Shown: positions 53,332 to 64,000 of the stretch, in pieces
How the letters are laid out: the number at the start of each line of letters is the position of its first letter
Position numbering within the stretch: the stretch's first letter is position 1
Program-made: the position numbers and the translations under genes
Notes under the pieces: model-generated
What the model was told of the DNA's origin: nothing
Database searches by the model: none
What the model saw: only the letters and a program-made list of their open reading frames with translations
Assembly: GCA_034336665.1 (NCBI GenBank)
Contig: CM067570.1
Span: forward strand, 19,048,502-19,112,501
DNA from: Luscinia megarhynchos
Taxonomy: Eukaryota > Chordata > Aves > Passeriformes > Turdidae
Length of the DNA: 64,000 nt
Direction: 5' to 3'

Positions 53332-54979
53332 TGTAGAGTTTCACAAATTACAAACAATTACAGAGCCTTTTCAGTCTAATTTTTTTGAAGAGAACATCAC
53401 CACATATGCTGCTTGCAACCTTTCTTAAGGATTTAGTTCTAAAACTCTAGGTGACAGATGAGAAGAAACTGGTGAGAACCTGCATGTGTGTCCCACTCCA
53501 GATGACTGTGCTAGAAACTATGGCATTTCCAAACGCTATTCCTTTGTACAAGTATATGACAGAGGAGCAAGGACAGCCCCCGTTTCTTACCACACTGACT
53601 CTGTGTTCTTCAATAGATTCAATAGCAGCCTTTTTTTTAATTTCTTTCTCTTTATTTTGCATTTGGTACTCAACTTCTACCTCTGCAGCTCCTCTAGCAA
53701 GACGATCATCTTCAATCTTAAATGTCTCATTCATCTGTGCACTTAATTGTTCAAAAGCTTTGTCCTTATGCTTCTGTATCATCCTGCAGGAGAACATGAA
53801 CTACTGTAACATCTCAGGACATCCACTCAGGTTACCAGAGGCAATTGGTAACTGTTCTAATAACACCAGCAATTGTACTGCCACCCCAACAGCAACAATT
53901 ACTACTGGAACTGGTAGGCATTTTTTCTGCACTTTCTAATTCACGTTTTAATTACAGAAAACTTGCTTGCATCGAAGTTCTGATTTTGCTGAAATAACAA
54001 CTGGAATAGTGTTTGTCACAAAATGAAATTGCAAGTTTGAATCTTAATACTGAAAATTATCCCTGGACCCACCTGTCAGTCTCTGCATATTTTTCTCTTG
54101 CCAGATCAGCCATCATTTCTTTTCCTTTAATATAAGCCTTAATGCGATCATCATCTTTGTCTTCTTTTTCTTTCTCTTCAGCTTTAAATAATTTTTGTTC
54201 AGCTACATACTCCTGTTTAAATGGAAAACTACTTTAATTTTCATGTAGAATGAGATTTTGGAAACATGAGCTAAAAACAAATTCTAGCAAATACTTCAGG
54301 CCTACTCTGTAATAAGTGAGTTCTTTGCATCAGTGAAGAAGCTACAGAAGATAGAAACCCAGAGATAAAAAAAAATATTCGTTATCTGCTTATCAAAAAC
54401 CAAAATGAAAGCAAAATTAGTGTGTGGCTGCAGCCCCAGGCTTATAGTATCTTTATTTTCTCTCCTCTACCTTCCCAGTGGCTCCAACTGTACTGTTCAT
54501 ATCCTTTGTATCATTCATATGGTGCAGACTCTGAAGGGCTCAAACAGCAAGTCTGTAGAACAATCAAAATCTAAAGCATATAAGGCATTTTTGTAATAAC
54601 TCAGAAATGGTTCTTGTATAGCTTGGCAGTATGTATAGCTTTTGTTGTACATACAAGGTTGGGGGGAAAGAGGGGGGAAATCTGTGTATTTGGAGTGAGG
54701 AGTATGGAAGGGGAAAAAAAACCCCAAGGTTTTAGCGGGAATTCTCTCCTTTTACTCTCTCACATGGCAATGAATCATCACAGTACCTCTACTTCAGTTT
54801 CCCTGCTCAAGCAGGCATTGGCAGGGAAACAATAAGTGTGGCAAGTAGGTCATCACCAAGTTTAAAAGATATTGTCATACTCTGGCTATTCCCTCTTCCT
54901 AACAAAGAAAAATGGACTTAGAGCAAGTACATGGAACCTAAATCCAGTTCTCCAAGTCAAGGACAATCTCCTTGCTGAC

Positions 54980-55530
54980 TTTAGCAGACTTTGTCCATTG
55001 AAGACCAGTCAAAGCTCAGGTGCCATATTAAAACTTCCAGGAGGTCTTTCTCAAAAGCATAGAGGAAAAACATGGCCTGCAACTGGCAGGGTAGGCATTT
55101 GATGCCACGCTACTAAAGCTGTCAGCAAAGACCCTGTTGCCCACAATCTGGTTTATTTGTGGGCCAAGTCCAGCCAGCTCAGCCAAGGTGAAATACGCAT
55201 TTTGAACTGTCTGCTTCTCTGCTACTTACATGATGCTGTCTCTGGAATTCAGCTTTTTTCTCCTGTTCCTTTTCTTTTTCTCTCTGAATTTCCAGTTGGT
55301 ATAATTGGCTCGATCGCTGTATTCGTTCCCCTTCTCTTCTGGTTTCCAGCTTGGCCAGATCCGCTTGATCCTTGTGCTCCTTTATTCTGAATCAGAAAAG
55401 GGAGTGAATAAATAAGCTAGGGACAGCATGAAGTAATGATGAACAGATAGAGGTTACGCACATCTATGGGTATTTTAACAGTAAAAAACCCTGGTACTTC
55501 GAAGTAAAATATCAGAGATCAAAACCAGAA
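54980..55530. repeat. segmental duplication, older tract (mate about 60810-61370)
   Basis: Exon 55386-55230 with intron on both sides aligns with the region around exon 61222-61066 at roughly 75-80%, with small indels. Shared blocks include CATGGCCTGCAACTG and CTACTAAAGCTGTCAGCAAA. Alignment fades near 55530/61370. Confidence 0.8.
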
Positions 55531-55689
55531 TCTGTTTCTATAAGCTAGCTCCAAATTCTTTGGTCAAAGCTCAGTTCCAGGCTGAGGGTGCTGAGTGCTA
55601 GGTTAGTCTATACTAGCGAAAGTGAACATAACCAGTGTGTGGACTCAAATGTTAGAGTGAATTTGATGAGCCTGTCTCACTGCTATCTC

Positions 55690-56420
55690 ACGCCCAAGAG
55701 CCGCCCCTTTGCGCGGGCCGTGCAGCCGGGTGGCGCCCGGGCCGGGCTGCCCACGGAAGGTTTTTAACCCAAACCTCTCGCCCGGACTCACTGCGCCAGC
55801 TGTTCCTGGGCCACGGCCCGGCGGCTCAGGTAGCGGCCATGCTCCAGCTCCGCGTCCTGGCGGGCGGCGTCCGGCCCATCCAGGTCCATCCTCGGCCTGC
55901 TTCGCCGCCTCTCTGGAGACGGAACGCCTGCCGAAGGAGAAGGAGGGATCCTCAGCGGCGGCCCGGCTTCCCGGGAAATCGGGGCTCCTTCTCCCGCTCA
56001 AAGGCGGCGGCCGCGGGAGCGCTCCGGCGCCGAGGAGGACAATGGCACCGAGTGGGCGGCGGGCGCTGGGCCGCGAGTGCCGGAGCGGCACCGCCCCCGC
56101 GCAGCCCCGCCCCGGGGAGCCGCGGGCGGGCAGCGGGCGGGCCGCCACGCGCGGAGCGAAGGAAGGGCGCCACCCCCGGGAGTCCGGACCCGCCTCCCCA
56201 GCCGGTTCCGGAGCATCTCGTTTCCCTGCGGCGCGCCTGTACCCGGTAAGAGGCTGAAATGGCCGCTCCGCCTCTGTCCTTTCGCTCCCGCCGGCTCGCC
56301 GGGGCCGCGCAGCTCGGCCTGGCTCCGCTGCCGCGCCTCACAAGAGCCTTCGCCCCGCCAGGCCTGCCTGCTGCTGCGGCCCAGAGCCCGTGGCGGCCCT
56401 GGGAGCTGCACGAGGGGGTC
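55690..56420 (-). promoter_or_regulatory. CpG island holding the first exon of the CFAP210-like copy
   Basis: A CpG-dense block surrounds a minus-strand ATG at 55889-55887 in good Kozak context (AGGATGG). It opens 32 codons beginning MDLDGPDAARQDAELEHGR and ends at a GTGAGT donor. On the plus strand a good donor (CCCG followed by GTAAGA) at 56245/56246 suggests a divergent transcript starting in the same island, perhaps the 5' exon of the gene expected next in the syntenic order (PHOSPHO2). The transcription starts themselves are inferred. Confidence 0.65.
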
Positions 56421-57864
56421 GGGCTTCCTTCTCCTTCCAGGCATTCAACCCTTGCCTTGCCTGGAAGAGACGCCTCAAGGAGGTGACTGCTGCACCCAGG
56501 AAGGACAGCAGCCACCTTACACCCAGCGTTTTTACAGCGTAGGGGAGGTAAAGCTAGTTCTGCTCGGCCCTCAGCTTCCTAGAGGTACCTTGCCTCCGCG
56601 GTAGCCTCACATCTTCCTCAGAGTCCTGTGCTTTCTCCAAGGCCTGCTGCTTTTGGTAGCTAGGTCGAGGAACTTGAGGACACACCAAAGACCCAATTTC
56701 AAAGCCAAAATATTGGCAAGCATCCTTTTTTTTAAGGACTTGTATTATTTTCTAGTCTGGCCAGCAGAAAGTGGCAGCTGTGGGGTGCAACAAAGCAAAG
56801 CTTTAAGTTTCTTCGGCTTTGTTTCCAGTGGACACCAGGATAGAAGAATACCCTGTTCAAAGTCCAGGGTACTGGTGGAGGAAATCATTACAGGAATTCC
56901 CAGTTTATAAGGCAAGGAAATGATGTTAACATCTCACCAAAGAAACCTAAGCTTAAGGAGGGAGATGTGTCTGTGGTTTGGGTGCTGGTGAGTAAATCTG
57001 CTGAGGAATCTGAGATACAATTTTAGGTCACATCTATTTGCCACAGACTGAACTGCTGTTAGTCTTTTTGAAAGAACAGCACAACTATGTTGTCTCCTGT
57101 TGATGTGCTGATTTTGTAGGCCCTATTTGCTGTTGTATTGGGACCTATTTGCCTCTTTGGTGAGCTTATAAGAGCTAAGATAAAATCGCATTAATATTTT
57201 CATATAATAAAACTGATTTATAGAATGACATTTGTTTTTCAGACGTAGTTGCACAATGCTACCAAAACTGCACACCCTAACTATTCTAACTTTCACATAT
57301 GTTCTCTTTTTTTCGTCCCCTGTAGTTGTTTTCGTTTGGTCTTTTCTATTATGGGGAATAATTAACTGGAAGTAGGCTAGTGAAAAATGTGAGTTTTTCC
57401 CCTGAGAATTCATTTTGTAGACCTGAAAAACCCGTGACAGTGAAGTTTTAGAACATTTAATGTTAAAATTTTAACAGAAATAGTGGAGTTTTGGCTGGAA
57501 TGGGTTACAGTGACAGTCAATTATATAATATGAATCCCTGTCTCAAGTTTAATAAACTAACATTTATGAAATACCAGCTGGCGATTTTTGAGAATATAAC
57601 CAGTTATATGGCAATCTTTTATTTTTTCAAATAGAAGTCCAGATTCATGGTATATATATTTGATATAAATCATTTACAGTTTAACTCTGTCTGTAAGATT
57701 GAAAAACATATGTCTTTAACTTAAAAATGGCTTCTGCCTTTCCTTAGTGGATAGTTTAAACATTATTTCATGTTTTTGTTTCTTGAGCAGCATTACAGCT
57801 ACAAGGTAACTGGGTCCCAATGTAGAATTACATGTTTGGAAACTAGTATTTATTTCTTCTTTTC
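56421..57864. other. spacer between the CpG island and the end of CFAP210
   Basis: GC content falls off after about 56600 into AT-rich sequence. On the minus strand this would contain the CFAP210 3' UTR; complements of AATAAA occur, for example within TTTATT near 57650 and in the 57200-57220 area. No exon or transposon was recognised. Confidence 0.45.
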
Positions 57865-60800
57865 TCAGGAAAATGGTCCATGTCTAAGTCCCTCTTTGCA
57901 TACTTTGAGAAGAGGATAAAGATGATGCGTAGTCTTGGACTCTGTTTCAATTACTTCCTGTGCATATTTCTGAAATTCTTGCTCTTTAGAAAGTGCAATA
58001 GCCTCTGTCTGAGCATCGTAGTCCAACTCTGCTTGCTTTTCCTGCTCTTTTCTTGCCTGCTTTTCAGCCTGATGAAGAAAAGAGAATACCAGAGCTTAGT
58101 ATTTTGTTCTGAACATCACCATCCTGTAAAGCTGAAAGAGGGTGAAAGCTTACAGAACGTCTGCAGCATTCTTAGTTAATACTTGACATTTATCATCCTT
58201 CCCCACTTCTCTGCTATATCCCCCCAGAAAGGGTACATTAAATAGCTGAGTGAACATCAGCATTAGCTGCTGCTCTCTGGTGACCTGGCTAGAAGATACA
58301 AGAGGACAGCAGTGCATGGTTGAAAAAATGTCATGGCACAGGACAGGATGTGACCTGTACTTGCAAACCACCCTTGATTTGCACCAATGCTCTTAGAAGG
58401 CTGGTCCCCAACACCAGCATATGCCAGGCACACGTGATTAAAAAAACAACCCAACAAACAAAAATTTCAAACAAAACAGCAAACTTCCTCTCAGCAGGAG
58501 CTAGTGCTATTGGTTTAGATGTGTGCAGGGATTGACAGAGTACAGCTTCTTCTACTTACCATTTGCTGGAGCAGAATTTTCTGTATTTCTCTGTTTGCCT
58601 CATGTCGTCCATGTTTTTTGATGTTTTCCATTTCCAGGTGGATGCGGTCTTTTTCCATTAACACATCACGTTCTTTTTCAGCCTCTTCTCTCTCCTGTCT
58701 CTCCCTTTCCTCTTTCAACTTCATCTGTAGTTTACAAAAAACGCAGTTACCCAAAGAGCTGGCCTGCTAAGCTGGAACTTGTATCTCCCTGCAGAAGCAG
58801 CCCTGTATCAGTGCTCCGATAAGCACGGCCACTGTGGCTGGCCAGGGTCCAAGCCCAGGTTTTCAGCAGCCCTGGCAGATGTGTGCCCAACACAGAAGGG
58901 GGAAAGGGAGAGGGCACTCCAGGAAAGGTGTCAGCAGACTTGCTGAAGCCTGCTGATGCCTGCACAGTCACCAACTGTGGTCTGGGCCAGGCTCATCAGA
59001 TGAGTAAGCAGAAGTAAGATCAGACCAAGTTTCTTACCACAGTGGCTCTGTGTTCAGCAATAGACTCAATGGCTGCCTTTTGTTTTGCTTCTTTCTCTTT
59101 CCGTTTTTTTTCTTCTTCAGCTTCTTTTTTTGCAGTCTCTCTACGCAGTTGATCATCTTCCGTCCGCAATGCCTCAGCCATTTGTTCAGTTAATAGACTA
59201 ATGGTTTTGTCCCGTCGTTCCTGTGCTTCTCTGCAGAAGGACATGAGCTTCCATAACATACCAGGGCAACACACTTGGGTCTACCTGAAGCTACCAAACT
59301 CAGCAATTCTGCTTCTACTTCTAGAGTTCTCTTTACCACAGAGGCTGGCCCACCCACCCAACTCAGGATCTCCCTCTGTTCTTCCTGTTTGGTTTATTTT
59401 TATATTATCTGATTTAGCAAATAAATGTTCCTGGTGTTCTTGTATCACTAGTTTCTGTTGCAATAATGAGCTGGAGCACTCAGTAAGGATTCCAGCGATC
59501 ATCTTGCTGTCAGGAGAGGAATGTTGGAAGTATTGGCCAGAAGCAGGAAGAGAAGAAAACTCTTAGATTGACTCTGTAGTATCATCATGTTGTACCCTCA
59601 ATGTTAAATTGATAAAACATCTCCCCTTAATAAGACCACAATGTAGTTAATTAATGAATGTACCTTGTTAAGAAGTCAAATAATTTTTCTTCGAGCTGAC
59701 TCAGAGAAATATAGCTTATACTCAAAAATATTTTCATCAAGGATCTCAATTGTCCTTAATTCTTGAGGACGTGGAGGTTTGGCAGGCCATATGGAAAATC
59801 ACTCTTCCCAATACACTGGTTCAAAGCTTTGCACTTTTTTAAGCCTCTGTACTTTGAAGGGCAGAGGGATTGCTCCCTCACACCCTTACTAAGGAACCTA
59901 TGAAAAAATTTCCTTTTTCTCCTGAATTCCCTACTCTCCCTATCAGTAGAATTTAGAATAACTGTTGATTGTGTTATATCATTAGTCTAAATAATCTGAA
60001 AACTACAGTATCATTTTTAGATAATTTACAATTTATAACCTAGCATTGTACCTACCTACGCATTTCAGCTTCTTTCTTTTTTCTCATCTGGGCAATAATT
60101 TGCTTTGCTTTAAAATGAGCTTTGATCCGATCATCTTCTTCCATTTGGTTTTGTTCCTCTATTGCTTTGATTATTTTCTGGTCATTTATATACTCCTGTA
60201 TGGGCAAAATGGTCCTGATGTAACTGATGATGTTCAGAATATTGACCTGGGGTAGCAGCTTATAGGAGTCACTCCCTGTTCCCCCTTCTCAAGTTTCTTT
60301 CAAAAACAGAAGAGAGAAAAGAGATTCTCAGGAAAGGGGAGAGAAAACAGGAAAGGGATACTTCCACTTACTTCTGCCTCCATCATGAGGATATAGTTGA
60401 TGTGAGGGTAGGGAAAAGGATCTGAGCAACAAACAGCTGCTGCTCTGGTGCATTGCACAAAAAGCTTGTTGTGTGATGCAGAGAGCATTGTCCTGTGTTC
60501 CCACTGACACGTGGGTGAGAGGGAGGGTGAATGGCAGGGACTGTCCAACCACCACCCCCACACACAGATCATTCTGCTCCTGGTCCCGCCTCATACAAAT
60601 CTATACCTGTCTAAGAGCTTAATCTGAAACAAAGCTGAGGAGGAGTTTTCTATAATTTATGTAAAAAACAACTGTCTTTAGCATGCTGGCCAGAACCACT
60701 TAGAGGAACCTCTTGTTTATACCTTGGTAGGATGCCTTTAAAGATGCAATGAGATGGCAGCAGTTCTCAAGGAGATAGTCCTTGATGTCTACAGCACATG

Positions 60801-63043
60801 TTATGTCTTAACCATAGACCAGTCAAAGCATTAAGTGCCAACCGCCCTTCAGACAACAGAAGGGAGGGGCCTCCAAGAGGTCTTTCTCAAAAGTACCGAG
60901 GAAAGACATGGCCTGCAACTGTCAGGGTAGGCATTTGATCCCAGGCTACTAAAGCTGTCAGCAAAGATCCTGTTGCCAGTATACCACTTCATCTGTGTGC
61001 TGAGTCCAACCATCCCAGCCAAGGTGAAATACACATTTTGAGCTGTCTGCTTTCCTGCTACTTACATGATACAGTTTCCGGCATTGCATTTTTTTCTCAT
61101 GTTCCTTTTCTTTTTTTCTCTGCATTTCTAGTTGGTACAGTTGGACTGATCTCTGCATTTCTTCTCCTTCTCTTTTTTTTTCCTGTATGGCCAGATCTGC
61201 CTGATGCTCACGTTCTTTTATTCTGAATCAGAAAAAGGTGAATAAATGGCCTAGGAACTGCATGAAGTAATCAACTGCATAACCACAGGTACATTGCAGT
61301 GAAGAATGTGATAGTTTGAGTTGAAGGTAGGTAGAATATCAGAGGTGAATAACAGCAGGATTGTTTGTAATTGTAGCCCTGGTCAGAAATTTACTACATG
61401 GTATGCCCACAGTTTGCAGTCTCATGGTGATAAATTTTAGCTGGATGACCCATTAGCACCATGGCATTGGTAATGCTCTGGCCTATAACTGCAGCATCCT
61501 TGAAGAACAAAATTTCCCTGGTGTGACCCACCATACCCGTGTTTCGTTTAGGTGTGCAGGCAGCAGCTTAAGCTGGTAGTGTTCTGTACTAAGTTCTGCA
61601 AGGATTTGTGTTGCGCCTGGAATATGTAAGACCAGACTTTGCATCCTTCCTCTGCCTTGGGAAATTTGACTCCTTCTATCACACCAGGGCCAGTCCTATA
61701 AATACCACTGGGGATCCCTCCATAAGATTTACAAAAGACTTGAGAGAAGGAATATAAATGGTAGTAATGCCTTCTCTTGTTGTGCAGTCTGGAAGTTCAT
61801 TGTGGGTAAATGGAAAATCTAATTTAACATTTTCCTTGTCTGGAACAAAAACTGAGTAAAATATACTTAAATTTCATTAACAACATTTGAACAGTGCTTT
61901 GACTAAAACCTGTTGATACTTCCCAGAAGTGATTTTGCATGCAGACTGTTGGCAACTAAAAATGCATATAGCTTTTCCCTTTGGGACAAGATCTTCTGTG
62001 ATCTTCTTTTGGAAGAATGGCATTTGTGAAACAAATTATTAGTAAGTTTCTGTAAAAACCTCACAGAATGTATTTTGAAAAGACTTGAAGTAAATAATGA
62101 AGTAGGGTTGCTTTTAATTATTGCTTACTGTTCTAGCTGATCTTTGCGTAGTGCCTGTTTATTCATATAATGCTGACGTGCTTTTTCTTGCTCGCTGAGA
62201 ATGTATTCTTTAAATCGACGTTGTTCTTCTTCATAATCCCTCTTTTTGTTATCAACTAATCTTGACTTTAGAAATTCAACTTGAGCATCTCTTTCTTTTA
62301 GGACCTTAGTAAGTAGAAGTGCACCCTGCAAGAGAACATTTAAAGTCATTTTCATGTTCAGAAATCTTTAAAGACATTCAGTACAATTTCAACATAAAAA
62401 ATATAAGTTGTCAACAAACATGGAACTGTCTCATTCTGTCCTCCTGATAACGTAGGTAGGTTTTTGCACGGTCAATAACCTCCTTCCTTTTTGCTGCTTG
62501 GAACTTTGCTTCTTCCAAATCAAGTAACTTTCTTTCTTCCTCTTCCTTTTCTTCACGTAATTTTTTGGCTTGAAGTTTCTGTTGTATCAGGCTCTACAGT
62601 GCAGACAGAAATCACACTTAAATTTTGGACTGGTTTTCTTACTTTGCATTTTAGCTTTAAGTAAAAAATATAAATGTTTATGTTAGATGTTAACTGTATT
62701 TAAATGGCATGTAGTTGAAATACGTATTCAAAAGCAAATGTTAAACAAAGGGAGTACAGCTAGAAATGTTACTATGTGTGTTTCTGTGTATACAAAAGCG
62801 ACTACTCTTGTTTAGGAATGTATCTTGTACTTACCAGGGTGGCATTGGGGGGGTCTTTTCCAGCAGCTTTGGAGTCCAAGTGCAATTCTTCCTGTTCTTT
62901 TTTCTCATCGATATGTGCTGCTTCTCTAATGCTGGCCTGAATCCTTTCCCATTCTGCTTTTGGCAATACAATGACCTGATGAAGATCTGCTTCATTTGGA
63001 AGAAAATACTCATCTAGAACATCCTTTTCTTTCAAATGATGTG
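57865..63043 (-). CDS. CFAP210: CFAP210 (CCDC173), ciliary coiled-coil protein, N-terminus not found
   Basis: Eight exons on the minus strand: 63043-62835, 62593-62420, 62325-62129, 61222-61066, 60195-60056, 59230-59038, 58724-58560 and 58068-57865 (TGA). All junctions are in phase and encode 478 C-terminal residues of a family protein of roughly 550. The first exon has the motif VIVLPKAEWERIQ; the next two give EDRMRQFH joined to GALLLTKVLKERDAQ. The rest is nearly continuous Glu/Lys/Arg/Gln coiled coil of the trichohyalin/plectin-homology type, with the conserved end AQTEAIALSKEQEFQKYAQE. In the family it is a microtubule inner protein lying in the lumen of ciliary doublet microtubules. The intron after 62420 has a weak donor (CAT followed by GTTTGT). 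The exon at 63043 starts with two bases of a split codon, so at least one upstream exon exists, in the last kilobase or beyond the window. No break is seen. Confidence 0.93.
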
Positions 63044-64000
63044 CTGTGCAGAGGGAATCAAAAATACAAAGGCTACTTGATACCAGAAAATCCAATAAGC
63101 AAACATGTATCAGGATTTGAATGCTTGCATGGCAACGATACTAAGTTGTCCTTATTATTAGTTAGTCCCCCAAACCCTAGAGCTAAGACAGGGTATCTGT
63201 ATCTGTAGGCTGCCTACAACCAGTGCTTGTGCTTGGACAGGCACTGACTGGGCTGTTTGTATGTGCCCTTGCCTGTTTGTGTGTTTGTGTAGGTTTGGCT
63301 TGTAGTAACACGCTTCCCAGGCAGTACTTGGGCATGATTCTTAGAATAACAGGGAGCAGAGGCCATTCCCAAAATGAAAAGGAGAATATTAGTAAAAGCC
63401 ATTGTGCTGGCTAGATGAGGCAGCAATTTGGGCACAGACTGTACCTTACTACTATGTCCTGCATACTCATTGTATTTACTGAAATAGCTCTGTTGTAGGA
63501 CAGTTTTTGACTTGTTGGCAAGACTAGGATTTCTTTATTGCATTAGGCTTACAGGCACGTGTGCAGGCATAAATGCAGCTTTTCTAGTTCATGTCTAGCT
63601 TTTGTGAAATGCTCTTTCAAGTGTCACTACCATTTTTTAAGGGAATGACACACTGTAGAGAGTGGTGTTCTGTAGAAATTGTGTGATTTGCAGCAGATTG
63701 ACAGGCCGTGTCTGAAAGGTAAGGAGGCTTTCTCTTAGAGTGACACCCCTGTCAAAGTCTGTTTTCCAGATGCCGTTGCTGACCAGTCTCCCGACAGGGA
63801 TCAGACCTGGTCCTCTCCCTCTGTCCTAGGTGAAGATAGCCTCACCAGAAGTAAAGGCGCACTGATGCAGCTGTGCCCTGCAGGCAGGAATCTGCCAAGC
63901 CCCTCGTTCTTCCCCAGCTGCTGCCCTTGGAGGTTACTGGACCTGCGCTGCGTTCAGGTCAGTTCTCTCACTCGGTTCCTAGGGAGAAACAGCCCCACTT
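63044..64000. other. upstream part of CFAP210, no exon recognised
   Basis: This should be CFAP210 intron or 5' region on the minus strand. The required upstream exon must end with one base of a split codon; I could not identify it. Sequence after about 63760 is moderately GC-rich without being a clear CpG island. Confidence 0.4.

Larger units (their letters stand above)
52112..55889 (-). pseudogene. partial tandem copy of CFAP210 with its own first exon
   Basis: Six exons on the minus strand: 55889-55792 (ATG), 55386-55230, 54212-54073, 53783-53591, 53042-52877 and 52213-52112 (TAA). Donors and acceptors are canonical, and intron phases (2, 0, 2, 0, 0) match the corresponding introns of CFAP210 at 57.9-62.3 kb. 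Lengths of the second to fourth exons (157, 140, 193) are identical to their counterparts. All are Glu/Lys/Arg/Gln-rich coiled coil of the trichohyalin/plectin-homology type. The fifth exon is 166 instead of 165 bases: one extra base near its 5' edge shifts the frame and gives a stop at 52985-52983, leaving about 215 residues. Without that base the frame runs 284 residues. The open first four exons, good Kozak context and CpG island argue for recent or current expression; the frameshift argues for a pseudogene unless it is an assembly error or the exon is skipped. Confidence 0.8.

Noticed and set aside
53451..53939. A 162-codon plus-strand open frame over the CFAP210-like copy
   Set aside because: It is antisense to the coiled-coil exon 53783-53591; Glu/Lys-rich coding often leaves the opposite strand open.
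63769..63830. A plus-strand exon-like segment (acceptor TTTTCCAG then ATG, and a later AG/GTGAAG) near the window end
   Set aside because: It could be a 5' exon of the next gene, but the frame is only about 19 codons and no resemblance could be seen, so it is not listed as a feature.

Overview
The window is vertebrate nuclear DNA, most likely from a songbird. It holds multi-exon genes with GT-AG introns, three CpG-island promoters, CR1-type LINE remnants, and at least two SINEs with a tRNA-Ile-like head and a CR1-like tail, a combination described from passerines. Gene order and orientation (KLHL41 >, < FASTKD1, PPIG >, < CFAP210) match the mammalian 2q31 neighbourhood KLHL41-FASTKD1-PPIG-CFAP210 (CCDC173). 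All gene calls come from reading exon translations and checking splice sites and phase by hand; no database search was run.

Layout. 260-2057 (+) holds the last three coding exons of KLHL41, a muscle kelch/CUL3 adaptor. 5116-18381 (-) holds 14 coding exons of FASTKD1, a mitochondrial RNA-binding FASTK-family protein ending in a RAP domain; its CpG promoter and non-coding first exon are at about 19.8-19.95 kb. About 21.9-43.05 kb (+) is PPIG, an SR-rich nuclear cyclophilin: CpG promoter, untranslated exon 1, then 12 coding exons encoding 753 aa without interruption. 43.05-52.1 kb is intergenic. 57865-63043 (-) holds eight exons of CFAP210, a ciliary doublet-microtubule inner protein, with its N-terminus beyond the recognised exons. 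52112-55889 (-), immediately downstream, is a second, partial CFAP210 copy with its own CpG-island first exon.

The most unusual structure is this tandem CFAP210 pair. Exons and intron phases of the second copy mirror those of the full gene, yet similarity is a patchwork. Two stretches spanning intron and exon edges are about 95-98% identical, while the exon coding sequences between them encode proteins only about 45% identical, a pattern expected from gene conversion between old duplicates. The second copy starts from a GC-rich exon that aligns with the end of a middle exon of the full gene, carries a one-base insertion that truncates it, and loses homology inside its last exon. A separate frameshift is visible in an A-run of FASTKD1 exon 4.

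The genes do not form one pathway. KLHL41 acts in the sarcomere, FASTKD1 in mitochondria, PPIG in nuclear RNA processing and CFAP210 in cilia; they are linked by conserved synteny. KLHL41/FASTKD1 and PPIG/CFAP210-like are convergent pairs, and FASTKD1/PPIG are divergent from CpG islands about 2 kb apart.
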